From Micromonospora sp. WMMD1102 (lineage in GTDB: Bacteria; Actinomycetota; Actinomycetes; Mycobacteriales; Micromonosporaceae): 64,000 nt of DNA. A program made the position numbers and the translations under genes. Positions 1-9,927 of the stretch are shown piece by piece (position 1 is the stretch's first letter; every line of letters starts with the position of its first letter). The notes beneath the pieces are model-generated. The model did no database searches. It was not told where the DNA came from and was given only the letters and a program-made list of their open reading frames with translations. The stretch is taken from assembly GCF_029626265.1 (NCBI RefSeq), contig NZ_JARUBN010000001.1, positions 4,405,001-4,469,000 of the forward strand. The letters are read 5' to 3'.

Positions 1-444
1 GAGGAACTCCGCCGCCGACATCTCACCGGTCCAGTCCAGGTTGTTGACCGGGCGTGCGGCGTTCTCCCCGTCGTACGACACGAACGGGGCGAGCTGTCGG
101 CGGATCCGCTCGACCCAGCTCGCCACCACCTCGGGACTGTTCAGCGTCCGCTCCCCCCGCTCGTTCGGGTCACCGATCAGGCCGGTCGCCCCGCCGACCA
201 GCAGCAGCGGGCGGTGCCCGGCCTGTTGCAGCCGACGGGCGGTGAGCACCTGCAACAGGTTGCCGATGTGCAGGCTCGGCGCGGTGGGGTCGAACCCGAC
301 ATAGAACGTCACCGGTGCGGAGTCGAAGTGCTCCGCCAACTCGGCGGGATCGGTCGAGTCGAAGAGGAGACCCCGCCACCGCAGGTCCTCCAGCGGAGAC
401 TCCCCGCCGGCGGACGCGGCGGAAGGAAGGCTGCTATCGGTCAC
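1..444 (-). CDS. tyrS: Tyrosyl-tRNA synthetase, N-terminal part (cut by window edge)
   Basis: Class I aminoacyl-tRNA synthetase that charges tRNA-Tyr in the cytoplasm. Only about 148 N-terminal residues are inside the window. They include the nucleotide-binding HIGH-type signature (FDPTAPSLHIGNL) and the following GGATGLIGDP segment that is typical of bacterial TyrS. The GTG start at 444 is chosen because the two nearby upstream start codons read in other frames and soon stop, and a GGAG sits about 10 nt upstream. The gene runs leftwards out of the window and is divergent from the alpha-galactosidase gene. The family assignment is firm; nothing can be said about the C-terminal KMSKS loop or S4 domain. 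Confidence 0.95.
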   Translation of the reverse strand, partial: MTDSSLPSAASAGGESPLEDLRWRGLLFDSTDPAELAEHFDSAPVTFYVGFDPTAPSLHIGNLLQVLTARRLQQAGHRPLLLVGGATGLIGDPNERGERTLNSPEVVASWVERIRRQLAPFVSYDGENAARPVNNLDWTGEMSAAEFL

Positions 445-598
445 GGTGCAGATTCTCCACCATGCCGACACGCCGGCCGTACCCGGTTTACCGCTCCGGC
501 GGGCGCACGGCGCCGGGGCGTTGACGGGACAGGACGGCGGACGGCACGCTACCCGGGTCAGGTCGCCACAAATCCCCCGACCCCGTGGAGGCGTACCC

Positions 599-2788
599 GT
601 GACCGTGCCGCACCAGACCCGCCACCCGGCAGCCGACCCCGCCGCCGACCCGGACGGCGGCCTGGTGCACCTGCGCCGGGCCGGGGTCAGCCTGCTGCTG
701 GACGGGACCGATCCCGGCATACCGGTGGTGCCGCACTGGGGTGCCGACCTCGGGCCACTGTCCGCGCCGGAACTCGCCGACCTGGCCGCCGCGCTGCGCC
801 GGCCGGTCCGGTACGGCAACCCGGAGGGCCGGCCGGTCGGCATCCTGCCGGAGCACACGTACGCCTGGTTCGGCCCGCCCGGCCTCGCCGGGCACCGCGC
901 CGGCCGCGACTGGTCGCCCCGGTTCCACCGCACCGACCTGCGGGTACGGGACGACCGGGCCGACTCGACCGCCTCGGTCGTGGTGACCGCCACCGACCAG
1001 GCCGCCCGGCTCGACCTGGTGATCGAGATCGAACTCGACCCGGCCGGACTGCTCCGGCTCCGGGCCGAACTGGCCAACCCGCCGGACGCCGAGCCCTACC
1101 AACTCGACGGGCTGCTGCTCGGCCTGCCGGTGCCACCGCAGGCGGACGAGTTGCTCGACCTGACCGGCCGGTGGTCCCGGGAACGCGCGCCGCAGCGGAG
1201 CCCGTTCACGGTCGGCAGCCGGTCCCGGGAGAGCCGCCGGGGCAAGCCCGGCCTGGACGCGTCCCTGCTGATGGTGGCCGGTACGACCGGCTTCGGCTTC
1301 CGCTCCGGCGAGGTCTGGGGCGTGCACCTCGGCTGGAGCGGCAACCACCGGCTGCACGCCGAACGGACCCCGGACGGGGAAGCGCTGCTGGCCGCCGGCG
1401 AACTGCTGCTGCCCGGCGAGATCGCACTGGCACCCGGCCAGCGCTACCGGACGCCCTGGCTCTACGCCTCGTACGGGCAGGGGCTGGACGAGATGTCGGC
1501 CCGCTACCACGCCCACCTGCGACGTACCGCGCGGGCCCGGCAGCCCCGCCCGGTCCTGGCGAACACCTGGGAAGCCGTCTACTTCGACCACGACCTGAAC
1601 CGGCTCACCGCACTGGCCGACGCCGCCGCCGAGGTCGGAGCGGAGCGGTTCGTCCTGGACGACGGCTGGTTCCTGGGCCGGCGCGACGACCGGGCCGGGC
1701 TCGGCGACTGGCACGTCGACCCGACCGTCTGGCCGGACGGGCTGCATCCGCTGGTCCGGCACGTCCGCGGGCTGGGGATGGAGTTCGGGCTCTGGGTGGA
1801 GCCGGAGATGGTCAACCCCGACTCGGAACTGGCCCGCGCGCACCCCGAGTGGATCCTCGCCACCGGCGGGCGGCTGCCCCGGCCGGCCCGCTGGCAGCAG
1901 GCACTCGACCTGACCCGCCCGGAGGCCTACGAGTACGTGCTCGGGCGGCTCGACGCGCTGGTCCGGGAGTACGGCCTGGACTACCTGAAGTGGGACCACA
2001 ACCGGGACCTGCTCGACGCCGGCCACCAGCCGTCGGGCCGGGCCGGGGTGCACGGGCAGACCCTGGCGGCCTACCGGCTCCTCGACACGCTGCGCGAACG
2101 GCATCCCCGACTGGAGATCGAGTCGTGCTCCTCCGGCGGCGGCCGGGTCGACCTCGGCATCCTGGAGCGGACCGACCGGATCTGGGGCAGCGACTGCATC
2201 GACGCCCTGGAACGGCAGTCGATCCAGCGCTGGACCCAGCTCCTGCTGCCGCCGGAGCTGATCGGCTCGCACGTCGGCGCGGGCCGGTCGCACACCACGG
2301 GACGTACCCACGATCTCGCCTTCCGGGCCGGTACCGCCTTCTTCGGCGGCTTCGGCATCGAGTGGGACCTGATCGGGGCCAGCCCGGCGGAGCGTCAGGA
2401 GCTTGCCTGGTGGGTGGCGCTGTACAAGCGGCACCGCGCGCTGGTGCACGGCGGGACGGTGGTCCGGGTCGACCATCCGGATCCCGCGCTCTGGGTGCAC
2501 GGGGTGGTCGCACCGGACCGGTCCGAGGCGATCATGGCGATCGTCGCCACCGCGACCGGCCGGACCGGCAACCCCGGGCCGGTCCGGCTGCCCGGCCTCG
2601 ACCCGGACCGCGGCTACCTGGTCCGGGCGCTCGCGCCCGAGGACGCCGCCCGCACCCTGCCGGCGCCGCCGGCCTGGGCCACCGCTCCCGGGGTACGGCT
2701 GACCGGGCGCGGCCTCGCGCACGCCGGCCTACAGGCCCCGCCGATGCGTCCGGAGCAGCTCGTGCTGATCCACCTCGACGGCCGGTGA
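599..2788 (+). CDS. GH36 alpha-galactosidase
   Basis: Predicted retaining alpha-galactosidase of glycoside hydrolase family 36, about 729 residues, the usual bacterial length. The N-terminal half is the beta-sandwich domain and the TIM barrel follows. The catalytic nucleophile lies in DYLKWDHNRD (about residue 463) and the acid/base in SDCIDALERQ. No signal peptide is visible, so it is probably cytoplasmic and acts on imported raffinose- or melibiose-type sugars; that substrate range is known for the family and not shown here. The GTG at 599 is preferred over earlier in-frame starts because GGAGG lies 7 nt upstream. It is convergent with the response regulator gene and no sugar transporter is adjacent. 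Confidence 0.92.
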   Translation: MTVPHQTRHPAADPAADPDGGLVHLRRAGVSLLLDGTDPGIPVVPHWGADLGPLSAPELADLAAALRRPVRYGNPEGRPVGILPEHTYAWFGPPGLAGHRAGRDWSPRFHRTDLRVRDDRADSTASVVVTATDQAARLDLVIEIELDPAGLLRLRAELANPPDAEPYQLDGLLLGLPVPPQADELLDLTGRWSRERAPQRSPFTVGSRSRESRRGKPGLDASLLMVAGTTGFGFRSGEVWGVHLGWSGNHRLHAERTPDGEALLAAGELLLPGEIALAPGQRYRTPWLYASYGQGLDEMSARYHAHLRRTARARQPRPVLANTWEAVYFDHDLNRLTALADAAAEVGAERFVLDDGWFLGRRDDRAGLGDWHVDPTVWPDGLHPLVRHVRGLGMEFGLWVEPEMVNPDSELARAHPEWILATGGRLPRPARWQQALDLTRPEAYEYVLGRLDALVREYGLDYLKWDHNRDLLDAGHQPSGRAGVHGQTLAAYRLLDTLRERHPRLEIESCSSGGGRVDLGILERTDRIWGSDCIDALERQSIQRWTQLLLPPELIGSHVGAGRSHTTGRTHDLAFRAGTAFFGGFGIEWDLIGASPAERQELAWWVALYKRHRALVHGGTVVRVDHPDPALWVHGVVAPDRSEAIMAIVATATGRTGNPGPVRLPGLDPDRGYLVRALAPEDAARTLPAPPAWATAPGVRLTGRGLAHAGLQAPPMRPEQLVLIHLDGR

Positions 2789-2845
2789 CAGGTCGACGGC
2801 CGGTGACAGGTCGACGGCCGGTGGCAGGTCGACGGCCGGCCGCAG
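2774..2845. repeat. Four 18-bp tandem repeats between convergent genes
   Basis: Four consecutive 18-bp units of the type GTCGACGGCCGGTGACAG, the last two with a few changes. The first unit contains the stop codon of the alpha-galactosidase gene and the last ends next to the stop of the response regulator gene. Each unit contains the palindromes GTCGAC and CGGCCG, so the array can fold on either strand and may help to end both transcripts. Confidence 0.8.
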
Positions 2846-2846
2846 G

Positions 2847-3524
2847 TCAGTTGCCCGGCACGGTGACCAGGCCGGTCCGGTAGGCCACGATGACGAGCTG
2901 GGCGCGGTCCCGGGCGTGCAGCTTGCCGAGCAGCCGCCCGACGTGCGTCTTCACCGTCGCCGGGCTGAGCCGCAGGTGGTCGGCGATCTCGGGGTTGGAC
3001 AGGCCCCGCCCGATCAGGGTCAGCACCTCCCGCTCCCGCTCGGTGACCCCGGTCAGCTCCCGGGCCACCGGGCGGTCCGGTTCGGGCAACCGGGCGAACT
3101 CGGCGATCAGCCGACGGGTCACGGTCGGGGCGAGCAGTCCCTCACCGGAGGCGACCACCCTGATCGCGGTCAGCAGGTCCTCCGGCGGGGCGTCCTTGAG
3201 CAGGAAGCCGCTGGCACCGGCCCGGATCGCCGCGTAGACGTACTCGTCGAGGTCGAAGGTGGTGAGGATGAGGACCCGGACCTGACCGGCGGCGGGTGAC
3301 GCGGCGATCCGCCGGGTCGCCTCGATACCGTCCAGTTCGGGCATCCGGACGTCCATCAGCACCACGTCCGGGCGCTCCCGCTCGGCCAGTTCCACCGCCG
3401 CCGCGCCGGTGCCGGCCTCGCCGACCACGGTCAGCCCCGGGGTCGTCTCGATCAGCACCCGGAAACTGCCGCGCAGCAGCGCCTGGTCGTCGGCGATCAG
3501 CACCCGGACCGTCCCGTCGGTCAC
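2847..3524 (-). CDS. NarL/LuxR-family response regulator
   Basis: Two-component response regulator of 225 residues with an N-terminal receiver domain and a C-terminal LuxR-type helix-turn-helix. The receiver shows the acidic pair after VLIADD near residue 12, the phosphoacceptor Asp in VVLMDVRMPELDG (about residue 57) and the conserved Lys in FLLKDAPPEDL. The HTH carries LTEREREVLTLIGRGLSN-type residues (about 160-177) and ATVKTHVGRLL. The GTG start overlaps the stop of the upstream kinase gene by 4 bp (GTGA), so the two are translationally coupled. The targets are probably the divergent ABC exporter genes, which is inferred from the arrangement. Confidence 0.95.
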   Translation of the reverse strand: MTDGTVRVLIADDQALLRGSFRVLIETTPGLTVVGEAGTGAAAVELAERERPDVVLMDVRMPELDGIEATRRIAASPAAGQVRVLILTTFDLDEYVYAAIRAGASGFLLKDAPPEDLLTAIRVVASGEGLLAPTVTRRLIAEFARLPEPDRPVARELTGVTEREREVLTLIGRGLSNPEIADHLRLSPATVKTHVGRLLGKLHARDRAQLVIVAYRTGLVTVPGN

Positions 3525-4903
3525 CGGCCCGCCCCGCCCGGCTCGATCGCCGTCACCCGGTCACCGGCCAGCCGGTCACCCGGCAGCCCGGCAGCGCGGT
3601 CCGACACGCTCGCCGCACCCGCACCCGCTACCGTCGCCACGTCCGCTACCGTCGTCGCGCCCGGAACCGTCGCCGCGCCCGGAACCGTCGCCGGGGTGGT
3701 CGTCGCCTCGGCTGCGGGCGGGTACGGCAGCCGGGCCGAGATACGGAACCCGCCGTCGTCGGTCGGTCCGGCCGCGAAGGTGCCGCCATACAGATGGACC
3801 CGCTCACGCATGCCGATCAGGCCCTGACCCTTGGGATCGGCGGGCCGGACCGGACGACCGGGCTCGTTGCACACCTCGATCCGCAGCTCGGCACCGGCGA
3901 CCGTCACCGCGACCCGGCAGCGCACCGGCCCGGCGTGCTTCACCACGTTTGTCAGCGCCTCCTGGACGATCCGGTACACCGACCGGCCGACGTCCTCCGG
4001 CGGCTCCGCCCCGGCCGGCACCTCGAGCGCCAGCTCGGCGGCTATCCCGGCCGCTGTCGCGCGGTCGAGCAGGGCCGGCAGGTCCGCCAGGCCCGGCGCG
4101 GGAGCGAAGTCGACAGGCGTGCCGGGTGCACCGCTACGCAGCACGCCGAGGGTGCGGCGCAGCTCCGCCAGGGCGCCTCGGCTGGTCGCCTCGATGTCAC
4201 GCAGCGCGTCCCGGACCTCCTGCGGCCGGGACTCCGCGACGTGGTTCGCGACCGCCGCCTTCACCGTGATCACGCTCATGCTGTGCGCCACGATGTCGTG
4301 CAGTTCCCGACTGATCCGGAGCCGCTCGTCCACGGTCGCCTGCCGGGCCAGTTCCGCCGCCGAGCGGGCGGTGTAGGCGCGCCGCTCGCGTACCGCCCGG
4401 CCGAGGATCCAGGTCGCCATCAGGAGCAGCAGCAGGAAACCGAGCCCGGCGACCGCCTCGTCCCAGTCCGAGGTCTTCGGCACGATCACCGGCGCCGAGC
4501 CGGCCAGCACTACCAGCAGTACCGGCACCGAGCGGCGCAGCGGAGTGGCCAGCGCCACCTGGTAGAGCGCGCAGGCGATCGCCAGGAACACCGCCGACGA
4601 GGCGTAGACCGGCACCACCTCCACCAGTACGGCGCCGTACGCGCCGAGCGTCACCACCGCGAGCACCGGTACGGGCCAGCGGCGGCGTACCGCGATCGGG
4701 GCGGTGATGACGACCGTGCAGAGCAGGGAGAGCCAGACCGGCTCCCGGACCAGCGGATCGGGGTACCCGGTCGCCGCGGGCGGGTCGGCGGCGGCGTAGC
4801 CGCAGGCCAGTGCCAGGCCGAGGGCCGCCAGCACGTCGAGGGCGATCAGGTCGCCGCGACGCAACCGGCGGGTGAGCAGCGGACGCGGATGGGCGGCGGT
4901 CAT
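3521..4903 (-). CDS. Sensor histidine kinase (HisKA_3 / NarX-like)
   Basis: Membrane sensor kinase of about 460 residues paired with the response regulator that follows it. Several hydrophobic segments occupy the first 165 residues. The dimerisation/phosphoacceptor helix has ISRELHDIVAHSMSV and the ATPase domain has VQEALTNVVKHA followed by GLIGMRERV. There is no obvious extracytoplasmic sensor domain, so the signal may be read in the membrane, as is known for DesK/LiaS-like kinases. The ATG at 4903 is preferred because the homologous region begins there; in-frame codons continue to 5137. The C-terminus is an odd low-complexity tail rich in Ala, Thr and Val encoded by short GC repeats around 3640-3710. 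It is divergent from the ABC exporter genes. Confidence 0.92.
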   Translation of the reverse strand: MTAAHPRPLLTRRLRRGDLIALDVLAALGLALACGYAAADPPAATGYPDPLVREPVWLSLLCTVVITAPIAVRRRWPVPVLAVVTLGAYGAVLVEVVPVYASSAVFLAIACALYQVALATPLRRSVPVLLVVLAGSAPVIVPKTSDWDEAVAGLGFLLLLLMATWILGRAVRERRAYTARSAAELARQATVDERLRISRELHDIVAHSMSVITVKAAVANHVAESRPQEVRDALRDIEATSRGALAELRRTLGVLRSGAPGTPVDFAPAPGLADLPALLDRATAAGIAAELALEVPAGAEPPEDVGRSVYRIVQEALTNVVKHAGPVRCRVAVTVAGAELRIEVCNEPGRPVRPADPKGQGLIGMRERVHLYGGTFAAGPTDDGGFRISARLPYPPAAEATTTPATVPGAATVPGATTVADVATVAGAGAASVSDRAAGLPGDRLAGDRVTAIEPGGAGR

Positions 4904-5070
4904 CTCTCGACGGTAGCGGTCGGCCGGTGTCGGGCGCGTCCACCCGGAGCGGGTCATCCTGCGGTCTGATCGGCCGGGCGGCACCGCGTCCGGGTAGCCC
5001 GCTGGGCGGGACCGGAAGTGACGGCTCCGCTCCGATGTGCCGGGACGGCCGATGCCCGATCTTCGACAGA

Positions 5071-5921
<851 letters not shown>

Positions 5922-5928
<7 letters not shown>

Positions 5929-8498
5929 CCGTCGCCGCGCTGCGCGCCCGGTGGACCGGGCTGCTCGGCCCGTTCGTCGCGCTCTGCCTCGGGGTGGCAC
6001 TGATGTCGATGACCGCCCTGGTCCTGGTCTCCGCGCAACCCCGGGTGCCGGACCGGTACGCCGGGGCGGAGGTGCTGGTCCTCGCGCCCGAGGTGCAGGG
6101 GATCCCGGGCACCTTCCCGGAGCGCCGCCCCTGGTCACCGGCGCGGACCGCCGAGCTGACCGAGCGGCTGACCGCGCTCGACGGGGTGACGGCGGCGGTA
6201 CCCGACCGCTCGTTCTACGCCCAGGCGGTCGTCGGCGGACGGCCGATCGGCGAGCCCGCGCTGGCGGACCCGCAGGGGCACGGCTGGTCGAGCGCGGCAC
6301 TGGCGCCGTACCGGCTGGTGGCGGGGAGCCCGCCGGTCCGGCCGGACGAGGTGGTGCTGGACCGGGCGCTCGGGTTCGCCCCCGGCAACCGGGTCACCCT
6401 GCTGACCGCCACCGGACCGGCCGAGCACACCGTGGCCGGCACTGTGGACGGTCCCGGCTTCTACCTGGCCGATCCGGTCGCGGCGCCACTGGCCCGGGGA
6501 GTACGGCTGATCGGCCTGGTACTCGCCGACGGCGCCGACCCGGCGACGGTACGGTCGGCCGCCGAGCAGGTCGTCGCCGGGAACGGCACGGTGCACACCG
6601 GTGCCGACCGGGCGGCGGCCGAACCGCCCCGGCACACCCGGACCCGCTGGATCGGCATGCAGGTGCTGACCGGGATGACGACGCTTGCCGGGTTCGTCTC
6701 GATCTTCGTCGTCGCCTCCACCTTCGCGTTCGGGGTCGCCCAGCGGCGCCGGGAGTTCGGGCTGCTGAGAACCGTCGGCGCCACCCCGGGCCAGCTCCGC
6801 CGGCTGATGTACGCCGAGGCGCTGGCGGTCGGTGCCGTCGGGGCGGCCGTCGGGGCGGTACTCGGCAGCGTCTGCGCGCCGGCCTTCGGTGCCCTGCTTG
6901 TCGACGCCGGTTTCCAGCCGACCGGGTTCCAGGTCCGGGTCGAACTCTGGCCACCTGCCGCGGCGTACCTGGTGGGGCTGGTCGTCGCCCTGCTCGGGGT
7001 CTGGTCGGCGTCCCGCCGTGCCGGCCGGGTGCGCCCGCTGGAGGCGCTGCGGGAGGCGGTACTGGACCGGCGCCCGATGACCCGGCTCCGCTGGGCCGGC
7101 GCGATCGGGAGTACCGCGCTCGGGGTGCTGCTGACCGTACTGCTGGTGGGGGCGGAACCGGACGACATCGTGAACTACGCGCTCTACGCGGCGATGGCGT
7201 TGACCGCCGGGCTGGCCCTGTTCGCCCCGGTACTGGTGCCGCCGCTGACCTACGCGCTCACCTGGCCGCTGGACCGGCTCTCCGGCGCGACCGGGATGCT
7301 GGTGCGGCGCAACGCGCTGACCGCGGTGCGGCGTACCGCGTCGACGTCTGCGCCGATGCTGCTGACGGTCGGGTTCGCGGTGCTGATCGCCGGCTTCGTC
7401 GCCACCACCGCCGGCGCGTACGCGAGCCGGGACAGCGCGGCGATCCGGGCCGGTTCGGTACTCGTCCCGGACGGCACCCCGGGGCTGTCGGACGCGGCGG
7501 TGGCGGCCGTGCCGGGCACCGCGCTGCTGCCCAGTACCGTCTACGCCGATCCTCCGCCCGGCACCGCCCCAACTTCTCCGCCCGGCACCGCCCCGACTTC
7601 TTCAGTTGGCACCGCCCCGACCGTCGGAGTCACCCTGCCTGCCGGAGTGGCTCGGCAGGGTGGCGGCGCAGGGGTGCCGGTCGCCGTCGCCGGGGTGGAG
7701 CCGGCCGGGTTCGCCCAGGTGAACGGACGCCTGCGGGTGCTCTCCGGAGACTTCGCCGCCTTCCGGGGACCGGACAGCGCGGTGGTGACGGCCGGACTCG
7801 CCGAGCGGCTGGGCTGGTCGGCCGGGGGTCTGGCGGTGCTCGATCTGCCGGACGGCACCGCTGGACAGGTCCGGGTGGCGGCGGTGGTCGACGACGGCTC
7901 GATACCGGCGGAGCTGCTGCTCGCCCGGGAGGTCGTCCGGGCGCACGACCCGTCGGCACTCACCGAGGCGGTGTTCACCCCGATGGCGGCTACCGGCCAG
8001 GACGGCGGAGCCGACCACCCCGCGCTCGGGGCCCGGCTGGTCGGTGTCGCCGAGTACGCGGCGGAACGGGACGCGGCCGAGGACCGGCTGGTCCGGCTGG
8101 CCACGCTGATCCTGATCGCGGTCTCGGCCGGTTACACCGCGATCGCGCTGGCGAACACCCTGTTGATGGCGACCGTGCACCGGGCCAGGGAGCTGCTGGT
8201 GCTGCTCCGCTCCGGCGCCACCGTCCGCCAGGTGCTCGGCACGGTGGCCGCCGAGTCGGCCCTGGTGGTGGCGATCGGCACCGCGCTCGGCCTGCTGGTG
8301 TCGACGGTCGCGCTGCTGGCGATCCAGTCGGCGCTCGGCGAGCAGTTCGGGGTGCCGGTCGAGCTGGTGGTGCCCGCTCCGACGATCGGGCTGGTGGTCT
8401 CCGGCTGCCTGTTGCTGGCCCTGGCCGCCAGCGTGCTGCCGGCCCGACTGATCCTGCGGGCTGGTCCGGGCGCCGGTGCGGGGTACCGGGTGGAGTGA
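5922..8498 (+). CDS. FtsX-family ABC transporter permease
   Basis: Permease of about 858 residues with two FtsX-type transmembrane units. The N-terminal TM and the extracytoplasmic domain occupy about residues 1-230. The first three-TM unit starts near GMQVLTGMTTLAGFVSIF, a middle TM region and a second extracytoplasmic domain follow, and the last TMs start near LVRLATLILIAVSAGY. The sequence FAFGVAQRRREFGLLRTVGA is characteristic of MacB/FtsX permeases. The ATG overlaps the ATPase stop. A Pro/Thr-rich triplicated octapeptide (PPGTAPTS-like, about residues 545-568) lies in the second extracytoplasmic region. It probably acts with the preceding ATPase as an exporter or mechanotransmission complex; the substrate is unknown. 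Confidence 0.92.
7554..7625 (+). repeat. In-frame 24-bp triplication inside the permease gene
   Basis: Three 24-bp units in frame. The first two are nearly identical and encode PPGTAPTS; the third has drifted to SVGTAPTV. The length divisible by three keeps the frame, so copy number could vary without disrupting the gene. Confidence 0.75.
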
Positions 8499-8533
8499 AC
8501 CCGCACCGGCCGGCCGGTAACTGGATGCTGACC

Positions 8534-8559
8534 GGATGACACCGCCGGATGACACCGCC
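8534..8559. repeat. Two 13-bp direct repeats in the gap before the TSUP gene
   Basis: GGATGACACCGCC occurs twice in tandem, followed by a degenerate third start (GGATGGTGACC). It lies in the 332-base non-coding stretch 8499-8830, which otherwise holds the promoter and leader described separately. Confidence 0.6.
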
Positions 8560-8630
8560 GGATGGTGACCGGCCGGCGCCGATGGGTGGAGGGGTTGGCG
8601 GGTCGATCGGACCTGGGCCGGGCAGTGGGG

Positions 8631-8659
8631 TTGACTCGCCCGGATCACCGGCCCACAAT
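8631..8659 (+). promoter_or_regulatory. Predicted SigA-type promoter of the TSUP gene
   Basis: TTGACT (8631-8636), a 17-bp spacer and CACAAT (8654-8659). It lies about 170 nt before the TSUP start, leaving a long leader. The -35 and spacing are good; the -10 matches in four of six positions. Confidence 0.5.
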
Positions 8660-8671
8660 CCCTATGGGTTA

Positions 8672-8730
8672 GCTGGGGAATTGCCGCAACGGTGCACGAC
8701 TCCCCAGCACCCCCGTACCAACACCGGTAC
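8672..8730 (+). promoter_or_regulatory. Structured 5' leader of the TSUP gene
   Basis: Two hairpins can form just after the predicted transcription start. The first pairs GCTGGGGA (8672-8679) with TCCCCAGC (8701-8708) around a 21-nt loop containing GCAACGGTGC. The second pairs GTACC with GGTAC (8715-8730). GCAAC followed by GGTGC recalls core strings of SAM riboswitches, but the other conserved helices are absent, so no known riboswitch class is assigned. Confidence 0.35.
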
Positions 8731-8830
8731 GACCCGTCGTCCGAACTGTCGGCGCCGGCTCCGACCGGAGCGCCTCGTCCGCCAGCCCCGGACAGGCCCC
8801 CTCGACCACCTCCCGGGAAGGAAGTCCCCC

Positions 8831-9784
8831 GTGCGAAAACTTCTGCTCCTCGCCCTGGTCGGGCTCGGCGCGCAGCTCGTCGACGGCAGTCTGGGCATGG
8901 CGTACGGCGTCACCTCCACCACCCTGCTGCTGGCGATCGGCACCAACCCGGCGGCGGCCTCCGCCACCGTGCACCTGGCCGAGATCGGCACCACGCTCGC
9001 CTCCGGTGCCGCGCACTGGCGGTTCGGCAACGTCGACTGGAAGGTGGTCGCCAAGATCGGCATTCCGGGGGCGGTCGGCGCCTTCGCCGGTGCCACCTTC
9101 CTGGCCAGCCTCTCCACCGAGGTGGCCGCGCCGGTGATGGCGCTGCTGCTGCTCGCCCTGGGGATCTACATCCTGGTCCGGTTCACCGCCGCCGGCATCC
9201 CCCGGGACCGCCTCGGCCAGCCGCTGCGCAAGCGGTTCCTGGCCCCGCTCGGTCTGGTCGCCGGCTTCGTCGACTCGACCGGCGGCGGTGGCTGGGGGCC
9301 GGTCGGCACCCCGGCGATCCTGGCCAGCGGCCGGATGGCGCCCCGCAAGGTGATCGGCTCGATCGACACCAGCGAGTTCCTGGTGGCGGTGGCCGCCAGC
9401 ATCGGCTTCCTGGTCGGCCTGGGCAGCGAGAACGTCAACTTCGGCTGGGTGCTGGCACTGCTGATCGGCGGCGTGGTCGCCGCGCCGATCGCCGCCTGGC
9501 TGGTCCGGCACATCCCGCCCCGGATCCTCGGCTCGGCGGTCGGCGGCGTGATCATCCTGACCAACACCCGCTCCCTGCTCCGCAGCGACTGGATCGACGC
9601 CCCGGACGGTGTGCGGTACTCCGTCTACGCGGTGATCTACCTGGTCTGGGCGCTCGCGCTGGCGTACTCGATCCGGCAGTACCGGGCGCACCGGGACCGG
9701 GAGACCGTCGAGGCGATCGATGCGGCGGCACCGGCCACCGAGAGCGAGTCCAGCGAGAAGAGTTCGGCACCGACCCCGGCCTGA
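8831..9784 (+). CDS. TSUP (TauE/SafE) family anion permease
   Basis: Integral membrane protein of 317 residues with about eight hydrophobic segments and the two half-repeats of the TSUP family: LVDGSLGMAYGVTSTTLLL near the N-terminus and FVDSTGGGGWGPVGTPAIL in the middle. Family members move sulfite, sulfonates or other sulfur oxyanions across the cytoplasmic membrane. Substrate and direction here are not shown. The GTG at 8831 is preferred over upstream starts because GGAAGGA lies just before it and the first TM starts immediately. The last 30 residues are a Ser/Glu/Ala-rich cytoplasmic tail. A strong hairpin follows the gene. It has its own promoter and leader and no sulfur-metabolism neighbours. 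Confidence 0.9.
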   Translation: MRKLLLLALVGLGAQLVDGSLGMAYGVTSTTLLLAIGTNPAAASATVHLAEIGTTLASGAAHWRFGNVDWKVVAKIGIPGAVGAFAGATFLASLSTEVAAPVMALLLLALGIYILVRFTAAGIPRDRLGQPLRKRFLAPLGLVAGFVDSTGGGGWGPVGTPAILASGRMAPRKVIGSIDTSEFLVAVAASIGFLVGLGSENVNFGWVLALLIGGVVAAPIAAWLVRHIPPRILGSAVGGVIILTNTRSLLRSDWIDAPDGVRYSVYAVIYLVWALALAYSIRQYRAHRDRETVEAIDAAAPATESESSEKSSAPTPA

Positions 9785-9850
9785 ACCGGAACCGGGCAGC
9801 CCATCGGACCCCGGGGACCGGCGGGCCCCCGAAAGCCGGAAGTACCCGAT

Positions 9851-9905
9851 CAGACAGTCGGCGGCGGCCACGACCTCTCCGGTCGTGGCCGCCGCCGACT
9901 GTCTG
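9851..9905. terminator. Bidirectional terminator, 25-bp perfect stem
   Basis: CAGACAGTCGGCG... (9851-9875) is perfectly complementary to 9881-9905 across a 5-nt loop. It lies between the convergent TSUP and FKBP genes. No T-run follows, which is usual for actinobacterial terminators. Confidence 0.85.
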
Positions 9906-9927
9906 CTGCCCCCTGCGCGCCCGGCGC

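Noticed and set aside
214..2883. An 889-codon open frame on the plus strand overlapping the GH36 gene
   Set aside because: Its translation is almost only Arg, Pro, Gly and Ala with no domain. It is the out-of-frame shadow of the GH36 gene, typical of very GC-rich DNA.
8672..8730. SAM riboswitch in the TSUP leader
   Set aside because: Only GCAAC and GGTGC strings are shared. The pseudoknot and the four helices of SAM-I or SAM-IV cannot be drawn.
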